This document shows, piece by piece, positions 1 to 12,200 of a DNA stretch of 64,000 nt. The notes beneath the pieces were generated by a model. The model was not told the DNA's origin and did no database searches. It saw only the letters and a list, made by a program, of their open reading frames with translations. The number at the start of each line of letters is the position of its first letter. The first letter of the stretch is position 1. The position numbers were made by a program, and so were the translations under genes. This stretch comes from Dipylidium caninum (lineage: Eukaryota; Platyhelminthes; Cestoda; Cyclophyllidea; Dipylidiidae): positions 62,001 through 126,000 of the forward strand of contig QEYB01001355.1 in NCBI GenBank assembly GCA_017562135.1. The letters run 5' to 3'.

Positions 1-865
1 TTTCCTCGCCGCCCGGTGCCGGGGCGGTCGGCGTCCTTTCGTGGGGCTCCCCGCCCCGCAGCGCTGTTTCTCTCTCCGCGCCGGAACGGATGCGCGCTGG
101 GGCGAGGCGAGGCGAGAAGGCGAGAGGGCGACGAGCCCTCCAGCCGCGTCCGCTAACGCGCTCTGCCCTCCCTCGCTGAAGGGACGCACATTCCGCCAAA
201 CTGCGGGTTCCGTGTCGCCTGGCGGGATCCGCGGGAGCCCACCGAGTCCGCAGCCTGCGATGGCAGCCAACTCGCGTTCCCGTCCTTCCACGCCTGTCTT
301 TCGGCATGCGAGCGCGAGAACGAGTTCCCCCGTCCGCAGCGCAGCGACCGCTTCGGTCAACAGACCAAACAGGGAGGCGCCGGAGTTGCACGCGGAGCGG
401 TTGGCGCGGCGGCCGGGGCGCCGGTGCTCCTCCCCTTCCGAGCCACCAGGGAGGGACGGGTGGGGGGGGAGACGCAAAAGCAGGTGTCGCAGGCCACTTT
501 GGAGCAGGGAAGCACAACTTACCACCCAAATATTTCCCCATTTCGGCATCCCCCGCCCAGAGGTGGCCCTTTTGAGGGGGGCAAACTGCGTGAGGGGGCG
601 TTAAAGCACCCCACCATCGACTGCCAATGATATGCAATTGTTAAATCATTTCATTATTGTTCGAAAAAGTGAGTTAAGATTTAAAAGGTGGGCAAAGTGG
701 AGTGGGGAAAGCGTTCGTCCACCTGAGGCGACGAATGCTGCGATTTGCAGGCACAGATGGGCGGAGCAGCCGCCGCCTCTCGGTCGGAGACGACGTTGCC
801 CACGACCCGTCTACTTTGGCAGTCGGTTTCTCGGCAATGCTGGACGTGGTGGGGCGAGAGGGCTG

Positions 866-898
866 CGGTGGCGGTGGCGGTGGCGGTGGCGGTGGCGG
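866..898. repeat. GGTGGC simple repeat
   Basis: About five perfect copies of a GGTGGC hexamer, followed by a GGAGG variant. A related GGT/GGC-rich stretch lies at about 1134-1167. Confidence 0.9.
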
Positions 899-1360
899 AG
901 GTCGAAAATTGCGCCAAACTCGCTAGGGCAGTCGTAGTTAAGCGGAGTCCTCAACTCCTACTTCGTATGAGCACCGCGCAAAAGTGGGTCGAAGAGGCAT
1001 TTTCTGTTTATGGACTTTGCAACAGTTGGGCAACTTCATTTTGTCTTATTTCGCCTTGTTTAGACTGTAACACCCGGCATTTAAAATAATTTTCGGCTGA
1101 CAGTGCCAGTCGCACCAGAGGTTGGGGGGAGGAGCGGTGGCGGTGGCGGTGGTGGCGGTGGTGGCGAGGGGGAAGGAGAGGGAGACAAGCAAGGGGTTGC
1201 ACCGCATGCTGCCGGGTCGCCCCACCGCCCCCGCCGCCTCGGCCGTGGCCAGGCTGGGTGCTCGCGGGTGTCTGATTGGTCCGTCAGCCTCGCCGCTGAT
1301 TGGTCGCCGCGGGGACGGGGGACAGCGGGACAATTGACGTCCCCTTGGCGTTTTGCCTGT

Positions 1361-1386
1361 TGCTGCTGCTGCTGCTGCTGCTGCTG
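1361..1386. repeat. CTG trinucleotide repeat
   Basis: An uninterrupted TGC/CTG run of about 8.7 units in non-coding DNA. Confidence 0.92.
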
Positions 1387-1699
1387 TTTGATGCCTTGGC
1401 ACGTGCCTCTCTCCGCTGGTAAGGCTACTCCTCCCCCACCACCTCGTTTTAATTGCTCTCCGTAATTACGACGCAGGACGCCGCCCTGGGGCTCTTTCTA
1501 CGCTCCATGGACAGGCAGTCTTAGCGGTCACCAGGATTTTTTTTTTGCATGCTATTTTAAAAGGAGAATCAAACCACTTTTAAACCACTTCGTTCTTAAA
1601 AGCCTCCACTGTATGCGAAAATGCATCCTAAATAAAAGCCCCACGTCGGCTAGCCGGAAGGGTGGCAACATTTCGTCCCCTTCGCTCATCCGCGTTGTC

Positions 1700-1773
1700 G
1701 AATCACGCTTTCCAACGGGCGCCCACAGCATCTGTCGAATCACGCTTTCCAACGGGCGCCCACAGCATCTGTC
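1700..1773. repeat. Perfect 37-bp tandem duplication
   Basis: Two identical adjacent 37-bp units, 1700-1736 and 1737-1773, each beginning GAATCACGC and ending CATCTGTC. There are no mismatches between the units, so the duplication is recent or kept homogeneous. Confidence 0.95.
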
Positions 1774-3183
1774 GCGGAGGCGCCACTCGCCCCCGCCCTT
1801 CCCCACTCCTCACCGTGCTTGAGCAGCATGTCCGCAACTCGCCCGCTCGTCTGGCCCGGGTGGAGCACGGGCAGGGCCCGACATCCCCTGTCTGCCCCTT
1901 TTGGGGAAGCGACACCGGCCAGAGCGGAGTACAAGACAACCAGGACGCTGGTGTACAAGCAATTACCGCCTTCTCCAGCGGAAAAGCCTCTTTGTCCCTG
2001 CTTTTCTTCTCCGATTCAAATGTAACACCGCTGCTCATCAAATGGCTGGCGGAAAAAATGACTCTGACGCCGGGGGACCTAAACTACCGCCTGCGTAGCA
2101 GAGTCCGGCGCCCCTGACACGTCGATTTCGGTTTGTCCGCCGCATCCCGAGGTGGCGTCCTCGGTACCCACGCCCTCACGCACACGATATGAGGCGAAAA
2201 CCAGTTCTTCTCTCCATTCGAGCGCAGTAGTAAAACGCCGCCCGAGCACACTCGGATGCCCAGCGGGCGAAGGTGACACGCCGGCCGAAATCGCGCAAAG
2301 AGGATCGCAGTCGTCTCCCCGTCCCCACCGAGTGTTGCCCTGCCTCCGCGTCAGCATTCAACGCTGCCTCTTCCACGCAGCGACTGTTTCTGTTCCAATT
2401 GCAGGCACGGGAAGGCTGCGTAACCGGCGTGGAAGGGGGATGTTGTGTCCATGATTCAGTCTTCTGCGTGTATCCATCGTGCCCTAATAAAGCCCAAAGC
2501 CCTGCAAACGCACCGGCCAATGCAGAGAAGGCGCCTCGAGGATCACCTTGATTACACACTTTGTGGGATAATTTTTTTTCTTCCGAACCGATAAGTGGTA
2601 TTGGGGAAACTTTACTCTAATAAAGTAAAGACATAAACAGAGATTTTTTAAAATTATTTAACAGAACTGGCGTCCCTTAACCACCAATGAATTTCTTAGA
2701 CACAGAAAAAAACTTTCCCAACAAACGTTTTTTCCATCAAAACTGCTTAATTTTAAAGAAGAACGGTGGTCCCTAATATATGCCCATGACCTTGACATCA
2801 GCCAATAGCGTTCAGACATGTACACGTCGGTGAACGCGTGGGTTGGTTAACATCCCCTTCCGCTTTTTGTACCATCTAAAAACACTTCATGTGGCAGAGC
2901 TGAATCGAAACGCCCTGATATTGCCGGTTTGTGTCAGGGAGAGGGTAAATTGGCCGGAGGAAAGCATCCCCATCGTGAAGTGAAGGGGAAGTTGCCTCGG
3001 GAGACGTCCCAGGGCTTAGAGGCAATGGCTGCTTCTGATTTGTCTCTCAGAGAGCCAATGAGCTTCGGAATTCCTACTGCCTTCGGCCTCTCATTGGCCA
3101 CCTTTCCATGCCTATCCGTTGACACATCTTGTTGGTAAACTAGACACTTTTTCATGGGAAATGTTGTTCTTTTGACAGGAAAA

Positions 3184-3262
3184 ATGTCAATAATTGTGTG
3201 GATCCTGCCCTTATTTATGTCTGCCCAAGTACTATTAGCCGAGGCCATTGAATTAAACGTTG
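3184..3262 (+). CDS. GluK-A exon 1: signal peptide
   Basis: Encodes a hydrophobic leader of about 20 residues ([20 protein letters not shown]) followed by IELNV, ending in phase 1. An AG that could be a splice acceptor lies at 3177-3178 after a pyrimidine-rich tract, only five bases before the ATG. This could be a 5' UTR intron or a spliced-leader trans-splice site. Confidence 0.85.
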
Positions 3263-6200
3263 GTAAGTTCCAAGCATCATTGTGTCTATCCAAGATTATG
3301 AAAAAATGCTAAAATTTTTTTGTGCACATTCTATTCCTTTCGACCATGTAATCTCGATTTGCCTCAGAAGTGTTTGACACGAAAGCTCAAATATTGGAAA
3401 GGGAGCGGCCGACATCGCTCTTTTATAAATGTCCAAAAATGGACGACTCTCCCTCCTCTTCCCCTTCCTCCTCTTCCTCCAAGGTGTCATTTTGGAAGGC
3501 ACGGACGCGGGTCAAGAGGGTGCCTACGTCAAGGCCATGCAGGAGGCCAATCAGAGGATTGTTGATCTTCTCCCGCCCAACGCCCCCAGGGTCACCCTGC
3601 AGTCCACCACCAGACGCATCGAGGAGGGCAACGCCTTTCAATCGACTGTGGCAGGTTCGTTTGGGTGTCCGACACCCCATTTCCCCTCCACATCAGCACA
3701 CACACGCACCGCCTCAAGTTAACTTCAATGTTTTAAGACGAAATTGTCATAGAAAGCCGCTCCATTTGATGCTGTTGCGTTGAATCGCTCGACAGCTGAG
3801 TTGATTTTTGATGGGCGTCGCTCTATCTCTCCTGCTTCACTTTGTGCCCGCGAGAACACGTTTTTGCCAGGTCGACTGGTGAAATGGACTCTTCGCGGGC
3901 CTTTGTCCGCGGAAGGTGGGGTGCGCTGACGCCTGCCTCGCCGCGATTCGTGGCCGGTCAGTCTCAAGTCGGCTGATCGTCGGGTCGAGTGGACTGAAGC
4001 GGAGTGAAATCGCCCCCACCACTTCTAACACTGGGCTTTTATTGAGGCGAAACCGACTGATTAACGCAGCCGATCATACCACGACCCTGAGAAATCTCAA
4101 GCCGGTGAGGGGGCCTGACGAGGAGCGACCGCGAGTGGCCGGGACCGCGGCGACGCCGGCTCGAGTGGTCGGCGGCGTTTGGACGCGACCAGCCCACGGG
4201 CGGCATCCTCACCCGACGGAAGCTGAGGTGGGCAAAACGCCCACGAGCAGTTGGACTGGCCAAAAATGGCAAAAATTTGGAGGTGGACGAAAAATCCACC
4301 CAAACCCACATCCTTGGGGACAGTTTCATTGACTGGAATGGATGCTCCAAGTCCTCGCGGCCGCTTTTCAACTCCCTCGTCCTCCCTGCCGCCTCCCGGT
4401 GGGGTGCACCCGAGGCGGATGTCTTCGGCTTCTCCTGCAGTTCTGGCAGTCATGATGTTGGGCGATGAGGGTGTTCAAATTTTGAAGGATTTACTTTCCC
4501 GACCCTATGCGAGGATGTGAAGAGTTGGAGGCGGCGAGGCCCCCTCAGCCTCCGCACGCGCCAGTTCGTTGAACTATTCTCGAGGCGGTCCGCGAGTCCG
4601 GCATCGGAAGGGGAGGCCTCGCAGCTCCGAATCGGCCTCTTAGCGACTGAGCTGCGGCACTTTTTGGTTGACCAGCTCGCCACCTCCTCGATGTGGCAGA
4701 AAATGCAAACGAAAAGTCCCTCGCATGCGGCGGTGCTGCCCGCCGACTGGCCGTCGTAGCCTGGCCGGTCGCAGCACCGCCCCGGTCTCCTTCGTCTCCT
4801 CCGCGGCGAAAGGATGCTGCCGCCTCCTCCGGGCAGCCCGCTTCAGCAACACTCGATTTGGAGCCGAGAGCCCCAATTTCCCCGCCGCCACGGACGGAAG
4901 GGGTGGTTGAAGTGACCCGCGTTCCCGTGAAACGTTCAGAGGCTCTGAGGTTTCCTCAGGGTTTGTGTCTTTTGTCCATTCCTGCCTGTCACGGGGACAA
5001 ATCATCCTAACCGGTCACTGGCACTCAACAAGTTAGTAATGAGAGCGTCCTGCGCCAGTCCGAGGGGCACCCGACCGCCCGGCGTTGCCTCGGTTACTCG
5101 TGTCGCTGGCGCGAAAACTGGCCGAACTGTCCGCACTGGGTCGACTCCAAGTTGCTCCGCCGAAATGACGCTTCTCCTGGTGTGAAGGCCACGGACACCT
5201 TCGTGCCGATCCGATTGCAACAGGCGAAAACTGATGGCAGACGTAGTTGCCCCTTCGTCCTCTCCCCCGTCCACGTCTTCTCTCCCAAATTGGCCTTTTT
5301 TTCACGGGAATTTGGTTGGCAAAAAGGGAAAGACACATGAGGATCGACTGAATTCGAGGACATAATTAGAAAAAGGGCGCTGCGTCCGACCTTCTTCCCC
5401 ATGACTTGCGTGCTGGCAGCCTCCACGGCTGTCAGCTGCCCCCGGGAACGCGAGTTCTGCCCCAGCGCGTGGCCGACCTCATCGTCGTGCGCTTTATTTA
5501 ATGCCTCTGTCAAACGGAGCGATTTCTTTCGCAAACTTGCCGCTCTTGGGGCATTTTGAGCCCACAATGCGGCCAAAATATGGGTAGAACGAGCGATGTA
5601 AACAAAGTGTTTGGCTACAGGTTAGTTATTGTTTGAGTTGGCGCTTTTGTCTGATGTCCGAGGACCCAAAATGCCCCAGTTGTGATTCACCAATCCTCAC
5701 TGGGACGTTCTGTGAAAGGAGGCTTCTCAAAACATTGGGACGGGGAGAAAAGTCCGTCTGCGGAGAGTCAACGAATCCTCAGTCGGTTGCTCCGCGGTCA
5801 CATCGTCCACAAACTCATTCGCTGCCTCCATCTGTAGCCTGTGAGCTGATTTCCGCCGGGGCGGTGGCCATCATCTGTCCGGACAGCCGGAGCGCGGCCC
5901 ACGCGGCCATGCGGGTGTGCCAGCAGCTCGCGGTCCCCTGCCTCACCGCCCAGTGGGACGCCACCCTCGGCGCCAGCGCCGCCTTCAACGTCACCATCAA
6001 CATGCACCCCGCGCTGGAGGACGTGGGCGGCACACTGGCCAGCTTCCTGCACGAGGCCCAGGACTGGAAGGAGCTCGGACTCATCTATGCCCACGACGAC
6101 AGTAAGTTGGGCATCATTGTCGACTCGTCAAAGCTAATCGTCAGTGTTTCAATGGCCCACTTGCGAGCTTCTTCCCGGTTTTTGAAAAAAAAAAACTAGG

Positions 6201-9200
6201 AAAGTCACACGTTAAAAATCGCGTTATTTCGCGCCTGAGCTCGCCTCATAACTGCGAAATATGCTGTGTGCGTCGAGGGCCTGGACACATGGAGAGGACT
6301 GACGGGGAGGCGAAGGAAAACCTGCCCGATTTTTGCTTTTCCTCACAACAATGGGCCTATGAGCGCATCACCTACTAAATAACAAATTTTTCAAAATTTC
6401 TGGCTGCTACAGACAGACGAGGAGTAGCTGTGGATACGACCATAAACTAATACGTGTTTTTCCTATTCTCATAAATTACCTTCCCAAAATCTATTTGAGA
6501 CACACGTGGAAGGAGTGAGCCAGATGAAATCGTAATAATGCTGATAAAGTTAGAAGTCAGAACAATCATAATAAAGGGTTAATTGTGCCGATACATAGCG
6601 GTTAGCGTAAGATCTGCCTCAGATTGTATGAGATAGAGTTGCATCGCAGCGGTTTGAGCGTGGAGGTGTCAACAGATCTCCACCCGAGCGTCGACTTACG
6701 CGATTGGCTCCTGGCTTAAGACGCTCCTCCACTCTCATTGGCCCACGCCCTCGCGTTCTCATTGGTCGACAGTAGCTGGAATTTTTCGTTTTATGCTATA
6801 ACATTTAGGTAAAAGTTAAAAGTAGCAGACACTCTACGACTTCCCAACTTGTTGCTCAATTCTAGGGCCTGCGAAATTATACAAGTCACTTTGTTCAGTA
6901 ACTCAAATGAGTCCATCCAAATTTATGTTTTGCGACCGTAAAATTTTGTTAATTTTCACCAGAGTAGGCATCGCAACTTCTTCAGCGCTGATGATCATTT
7001 TGCGTAATAAACGAACTGACAGGTCAATGAGGAAATAAATAAACACAGAAAACCGTCACACCTTTAAGCCGAATACGAGAGGGAAAATCTCTATTTGGAA
7101 ATCTAGCTTTTGTCAGCCCGACGGCATTTTGAAATGGTCGGACATTAGGCATTACAACCTCTGTCCACCCTTTTCCAAGATGTCACCTCTGCACACAATG
7201 CGGTGCTTTAGGTTTGATGAAGTACAAGAGCCTCTTCTCCACATTCAACGGTCGGCTGGTGGTGCGGAAGTGGAACAACACCGACCTGACACACAAGTAC
7301 ATAATCAAGTACTTCATGACAACCCGCTCGCAGAGCCGCTTCGTGGTTGACATTCCGGCCGCGGAGACGGAAGGCTTTCTGAAATTGGTGAGACCGAGTC
7401 CTCGTTTGATTACTTCATCGCCTCCACAGCCGTCACAGTGTGGACGTTTACGTCTTTTCTTCCGGTGTCTTGAATAGATTGCTGAGTTCAACATGACCGA
7501 TCAGTACTACAGCTACGTTTTCACCGACTGGGTGAGCGTCAAGTTCGCTTTTACCACTGCCTCATTCACTGTTTGCCTGCTTTCAGGGCATTTTATCGTG
7601 ATAAATAATATTTATGCCACCGGAAGTCGAGAAGATTGAAGACGCCGCCGGGCTGAGAGGGCGATTAAGCAAAAAGCATATCATTAAATGGCGCAGTCGG
7701 GTTTCTAGCTGACAGTTTTCTTTCGGTTGCATTGGCGACTGAATGGCATTTCCACTTTTGTGTAACTCAAAATATGTTGAAGTCTAAGAACACGACTCCT
7801 CCTCCTCCTCCTCCTCTTCGACTCGTCCTCCTACGCCTCCACTGCCACCCACTGTTTCATCGCACTGCAGTCTAGACACAAAGTCTGGTCGGGAAACATA
7901 ATCTCGTCTCCTCCTCCGTCCTATTTGTTTGGACAAGCGCAGAAATGGGGGCGGGTTGGAGGAGGGGAGGAGTTTTTCGTCCAGTTCGGAAGGCTACAGG
8001 CCATGCGAGAGTGGAATTTGAGACCTTTTCACCTTGATCAGAATCTCGTCTTCAAAGAGTCTTCCTCCTCGTCCTTATCAGCCACTTTACTTCCTTCCTT
8101 TTCTCTCAAACATATCCGCGCCCATTTCGGGGGTACTCGCAGCCTCCCACGAGGGCCGTCTCCCAGTCCCCCGGGGAGGTGCCGCATCACGCGTCGTCTG
8201 GCTGTCTGTCATCCGCCCTCCTCGCCCCCCCAACCCCACCCCTCCACGAAGGAGGGTGCGGTGCGGTGGTCGTCATTGTCATACCGCTGACCCACGTGAC
8301 GGCCTTGGAATGGCATGGAGACGCTGCCGACGGGGAGGTGGGAGAAAAGCGTTGAGTCTCCTCGAATGTCCTCGTCGGGCGATCTGCTCTTCCTCCACTA
8401 TTAAAAGCGTAAAATTCCCTCCCCAAGATTTGTTGGAACTTATTTGACATCGTGGGACACGAGGTCTGTGGCCGGCCGCGGCGCTTCCGTCGCAGGCTCC
8501 CGATGGCCCATTTGAGTCGTCTGGACTCACTTCCTTGTAAAAAGGCAACGCATTCCACACTCGGACACCCGGAGGAGTGATGCCCGAGACGGTGGCGGAC
8601 AAGTTGGGACGAACTGCAAAATCCAAATGCTTTTTTTTGCATTTTGGAATGCATTCGCGGTCACTAATTTACGGGAAGGCAAGGGAACACGCGACTCTTC
8701 CCCTTGCCCTGACAACTGGGATCTCATTCGTCGTCCAAGGGGTGTATGCAATCAAATCTCACCGAAATACGCGAGGAAAGCGAAAATGGGCGGAGGGAAG
8801 GCAGCTCTGTGGCCACACCGGTCGTGCGAGCGGTGGCGGCCCGCGGTGACGCCACTTTGTCTCCATTACCGTCTAATATGCCAGAGAAAATTTCGCTTTC
8901 AGGATGTTCAGTTTGTGGAGCCGAAGATCTTCGCTGTCGACAAGGGCGCCAACTTCTCCGCACTGTCCCTCATGCCGCTGATGGCCGTCAACTACGCCAT
9001 GAGTGAGGACCTCAACGGCGGGCACAACGCCAACGAGGAGATTCCAACAGACTCCAGGAAAAGTCTGGTCAGCCGCCTCCACTCTCCCTATCTGCTTTGG
9101 TTGATTTCCGTAGAGTCGGTCCAGCGTGGTGTTAGACTACTTCACGCATCAATTGCCCTGTTGAGAGAAGCCACACTTTCCCTACTTTCCTGGCCACTTT

Positions 9201-12200
9201 GTGTATTCCCCTGCGTCACTGTTTGATCTCTCGGGTCCCAGGAGGGACACACATAAATGCGTTGGGACTGGCGAGGCTGATGAGCCAACACTCCCTTCGC
9301 CAGGGACGGAGGGAATTAGTTTGTGTTTGCACATGGTCGGGGGAGTAATAAATGTTCACCCGCCTCCTCCAACGCAGACAATGGGTGTGTTTTAACTCCA
9401 TCATTCGCGCCTGTCGTCGACTGCAGTCCTCTTAATTGGAGTGGTTGTAAGGCGTTTAAGGTTATTTCATCCTCACCTCGTCCCTTCCTCCTTGCAGACC
9501 TATTACTTCCTCATCCAAGACGCTGTCTACCTCCTCTCCTACGGAATATCCCGGCTTATTGGCGCCAACGGGGGAATAGAGCCCCCGAGGGGGATATCCT
9601 GCAAAGCCCGGGCGATCTGGCCCTATGGCCACCAACTTGTCTCCTTAATGAAATTGGTAATCAAATGATGAAAATTTCCTTCCCAAACCGCCTAAATGTC
9701 AAATCTCACCGCGCTGTAGGCAAGTAGATAAGGCTTAAAGAACTCGATCGATACTTTCCACCAATGAGAGGACCGGGCTCTCCCTACAGCCCCTATGATT
9801 GGCCCAGAGGGCGCCAATCAAATGAGAGTACACCTTCTTATCGTCCGTTAGGTGAAGGCGAACGACGTTATCGGCTTCACCGGAGGCGTGGAGGTTGGTC
9901 GAGACGGCCACCGCAAAAATGTGAACATTTCTGTGCTGGAAATGAATAAGGACGGATTTATAGTCGTGAGTTCAGTTAGACTGTGATTTTCTTTTTCTTT
10001 CCTAGGTAAAAAGACAATTTAGGGAATTTATTTTGACCTAATTAGTTTCCATCAGAAGTGCTCTGGCATAAATAACCTTTTCTTAACGTAGTTAGTTCAG
10101 TAAAGGGAATCCGATATCTCCTCGTTAGTCAGGAGTGGTGAATCGAAATAACACTCGTTTTATTTGCTACTTGTGCTACCCAAGACAGTTGAGTACAATT
10201 TAAAGTGCTTATCCTCGAAACACACTGGTCTGTTTGTTTAATCCAAACTTGAACCCTTCCAATGTGTATCTTCTACTTCGAACTCGCTGGGCTTAATGTA
10301 TATAACTAATTTTCCCGTCATTAGGTGTCAAAAACGACAGCCGAAGAGGTGACCACTTGTAGATTCCTGACAAGACAGTTTAATGAATTAATATCAGCTT
10401 TAAGTCTAAATTTGATCCCAGACCACAACACTAGGGTGGTCCGAAGATAACACTGTAGGAGTTATTTGGATGGAAGAAGAGTCCAATAAACTATCAAACG
10501 GCAAATATTTCAACCAAAGTAATCCTTAACTCATTGGTTTGGTTTCAATCTGTAGTCAGTAGCCTCCTTTTTAAATCATCCATTTAAAAATTCGGAAAAG
10601 ACTCGAATAACTCAGATGCGCTTTTGTACCCCATGTGAAATCTGAATTGTGAGGAAAGGCGGGACTGATTTTTTTAATGGGTTTCGTTCCAGTCAGCCGT
10701 CCACAGTAAATGTCTCATCTTCGAGGATATCATCGATGGTCAGAGAATTTTACCCACCTAAACTAACAAAAAGCCGTGGTTTTTGCAACCCTGTGAACAG
10801 GATTGTCCCTCATTACGAAGAGGCTCTCCCCTCGAAGGCTTAATTTGTACTCGATCCACGTTGGTCATATTCGAAGGGGTGTATTTTAGAAGGAGAAGGA
10901 ATTAGTTGTCAACAGGAGACTCCCACTCTGTCAACAGCCATGAAATATTGCATTAGTTGTACGCAAATCGTGAATGCTGCCCTCCCTATGTGAGGCTGAC
11001 CGATGAGGAGCAAAAGAATGGGAATCTTGCTGCAACAGCTTTGCTATTAATTGCGAAAATATCGCAGATTATCGTAGCGATTCCTCAAACAACGCGGCAG
11101 CAATACCATTACTCAAATGCTCTCGGGCTTCCGCACCAAGATTGGAAGTGTTTTTTTTCTCTTTGCATCTCGTACAACTCCAATGAATTAAGCTCGCCTT
11201 TTCACTGAAAGGGGTTAATTCCTTTCGTGTAAACACTGAACCACGTCAAAATTTATGCCTCCACATTCGCTTCGCTTAATGTGCTTTCACGTTAACATTC
11301 CAGTGTTAGCGGCCCTGGTGGAAAGCCCCCAATGTGAAGCATTTTGTTTATGAGCAAATAGGTAAAAGTATAGTGTTGTGAAAGTCTCAGCACCTCAAAA
11401 CTTTCTCATATGCCGCGCGCTTTTGACTTGGGTCATGGCTGCTGTTCCTATGGGTGAATGTTTAAAAAAACTGAGTAAGCTTCAAGATGCCTGTGAAGAC
11501 TTAACTTTCTGTCAAAAGAACGGCGCCGGAATCGGCATGATCTTATCAAAAAACTGTTTTTGCCTCCAGTATGGGTATTGGAATAAAAGGGACAAGCTCG
11601 TGGTGACGAAGGAATTCTCTAGGACTAAAGAAGAAATACAGAGCGAGTTAAAGGGCCAAACTCTACGAGTCACAACAATCGAGGTAAGAAATCCAAATTT
11701 TGCATCACTAAAATTTCCCGCAGTTTGACAGTAAGTCCAGTCCTTAAGTCGCTACTTATTACTTTGAAGTAAACGGTGCAGATGAGAGTTTTATTCCATT
11801 TTGCTTCAAATAGTGTCTTTTTATTTGCTCCACTGTAATTGGCCGACAGCTTAACCAATGGAGTATGAGCAACCATTGCTTGCTTAATTATTAGTGCTAA
11901 TTTAACAATTTAAATTCTCCTTACGGCAGGAAATTCCATTTATGATGTACAAGGGACCACCAGATCAGACGAAATCGAGCGACCCTCGAGACTGGCACGG
12001 ATTTTGTATTGACCTGCTCAACGAATGCGCTGAAAAACTCCAATTCAACTATACTGTGCATCCGGTGACTGATGGCAACTATGGCACCGCAAAAATCATC
12101 AATGGACACGAAGTCTGGGATGGAATTATTGGACAGCTTCAATTTCGCGTAAGTGACTATGAAACCATGACTAATTCATTTTCACTGAGTGGTGGGTATA

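Larger units (their letters stand above)
1..3183. other. Upstream intergenic region with simple repeats
   Basis: No coding exon could be supported here. The first 2.5 kb is GC-rich and gives many long open frames on both strands, none with a recognisable domain or consistent splice sites. It contains GGTGGC, GGT and CTG repeats and a 37-bp tandem duplication, listed separately. From about 2570 to 2900 it becomes AT-rich. Promoter elements for the downstream receptor gene may lie here, but none could be identified. Confidence 0.6.

Noticed and set aside
5797..6094. Minus-strand frames over GluK-A exon 3
   Set aside because: Antisense shadows of a confirmed coding exon.
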